Shown: positions 51,218 to 51,703 of the stretch, one piece after another
Layout of the letters: each line of letters begins with the position of its first letter
Position numbering within the stretch: the stretch's first letter is position 1
Assembly: GCA_903912445.1 (NCBI GenBank)
Contig: CAIWHP010000188.1
Span: 1-51,703 of the forward strand
Reading direction: 5' to 3'
DNA: 51,703 bases
Origin: an uncultured Lentisphaerota bacterium
Lineage (GTDB): Bacteria; Verrucomicrobiota; Kiritimatiellia; CAIQIC01
Position numbers and translations under genes: made by a program
The notes under the pieces: model-generated
What the model was told of the DNA's origin: nothing
Databases searched by the model: none
What the model saw: the letters and a program-made list of their open reading frames with translations, nothing else

Positions 51218-51703
51218 TCAACCTGAACCGCGCGGCACGCGGGTGCCGGGTGGATAGGGCGTGGTGAAATACTTGGGGTGGAAGCGCTGCATGAGCGCCA
51301 CGCTGGTCTGGCCCTCCGCAAACTCCCACAGCTCCGCGGCCCGCCCGAAGAGGCGCAACGGCGCGTCCTGCCGGCGCATGTGCTGCGGCGCCTCCGCGCC
51401 CAAACATTGCGCCAGCTGCATCCAGGTATCCTTGCCACGGCCGCCTGTGACCAGCCAGACCGTCCGCACGGACATGTCCTTTTCGGAGAGCAGCCCGTAC
51501 GTTCGGACCAGGTCCCACGGATAAGCCTCGATCTTGAGCCGGCCGTCGGCCAGAAACGCCAGCACATAGGCGTCCCAGTAGGGCGCCAGGATCGGCGCGC
51601 GTTGCGCCTGGAGGTAGGGGACGAAATCGCACTCCGCAGCGCGCAGCGCGCGGTCGGCCTCGCGCGCGCGGGCGAGCTGCTCGCGCCACGCCGGCAGCGC
51701 GGC
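51218..51703 (-). CDS. C-terminal part of a probable GT-C membrane glycosyltransferase (partial)
   Basis: The frame is open from the right edge of the window to TGA at 51218; the 5' end is outside. The visible 161 residues start AALPAWREQLARAREADRAL. They continue with LAPYWDAYVLAFLADGRLKI, and WLVTGGRGKDTWMQLAQCLG follows. The YWDAYVLAFLADGRLKIEA segment resembles the periplasmic C-terminal domain of dolichyl-phosphate-mannose-type GT-C enzymes in PVC bacteria (AYWLAYRLTFLTxER). That similarity is recalled rather than searched. No membrane helix lies in the visible part. It is divergent in neither direction from ychF: same strand, 52 bp upstream. Confidence 0.6.
   Translation of the reverse strand, partial: AALPAWREQLARAREADRALRAAECDFVPYLQAQRAPILAPYWDAYVLAFLADGRLKIEAYPWDLVRTYGLLSEKDMSVRTVWLVTGGRGKDTWMQLAQCLGAEAPQHMRRQDAPLRLFGRAAELWEFAEGQTSVALMQRFHPKYFTTPYPPGTRVPRGSG

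Overview
The window (about 52 kb, GC-rich, no tRNA, rRNA, insertion sequence or CRISPR array seen) reads as chromosome of a Gram-negative PVC-type bacterium, most likely Kiritimatiellae or a close verrucomicrobial relative. This taxonomic call is an inference from: lpxD (outer membrane), GH106-type and GxGYxYP glycoside hydrolases, a sulfatase, Tat-exported Gfo/Idh/MocA oxidoreductases, a DUF6807 (PmoA-family) protein, a WbsX relic, BspA-like leucine-rich repeats, pseudopilins with short tails, and many word-like intergenic repeats.

Layout. 1-7410: mostly housekeeping genes on the minus strand (lpxD, yifB/comM, a DUF2007 protein, a NAGS-like acetyltransferase, an MFS exporter, leuB, asd). 7411-8226: long intergenic stretch. 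8227-13118: outer-membrane barrel, Sel1 protein, putative glycoside hydrolase, BspA-like surface protein. 13289-15173: broken WbsX glycosidase and an AraC regulator. 15414-29789: a carbohydrate-utilisation region with sugar isomerase/epimerase, Gfo/Idh oxidoreductase, a two-component system (sensor kinase and NarL-type regulator overlapping by GTGA), a second oxidoreductase, a ThuA/CBM6 gene fossil, a 1189-residue GH106-like rhamnosidase, then a tightly overlapping sulfatase, GxGYxYP and DUF6807 operon. 30041-34025: UvrD helicase, two response regulators, NUDIX hydrolase. 34064-39934: dgt-trpD, then nifU-nifS-methyltransferase. 40061-43640: class II aldolase and an ECF sigma factor operon. 43766-51703: orn, tadA, a polytopic membrane protein, an SH3 protein, an amidase, a pseudopilin, yceI, a divergent ychF, and the end of a probable membrane glycosyltransferase.

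How it fits together. Rhamnosidase, sulfatase, class II (rhamnulose/fuculose-phosphate type) aldolase and oxidoreductases are consistent with growth on a sulfated, deoxyhexose-rich glycan; this is an inference. The most interesting signals are non-coding. First, an 18-bp dyad of the form GTAG-N10-CTAC lies 40 bp upstream of a conserved TATCAT box before both the two-component operon and the sulfatase operon, with a third copy before the second oxidoreductase; it looks like a class II activator site of a small regulon. Second, four intergenic arrays of a TTTCCAAGCCTTGGAAA-type palindrome repeat three or four times with centres 30.5-32.5 bp apart (about three helical turns). Several decayed genes (WbsX, ThuA-CBM6, a Mut7-C tail, a methyltransferase with an internal TAG) show recent gene loss.
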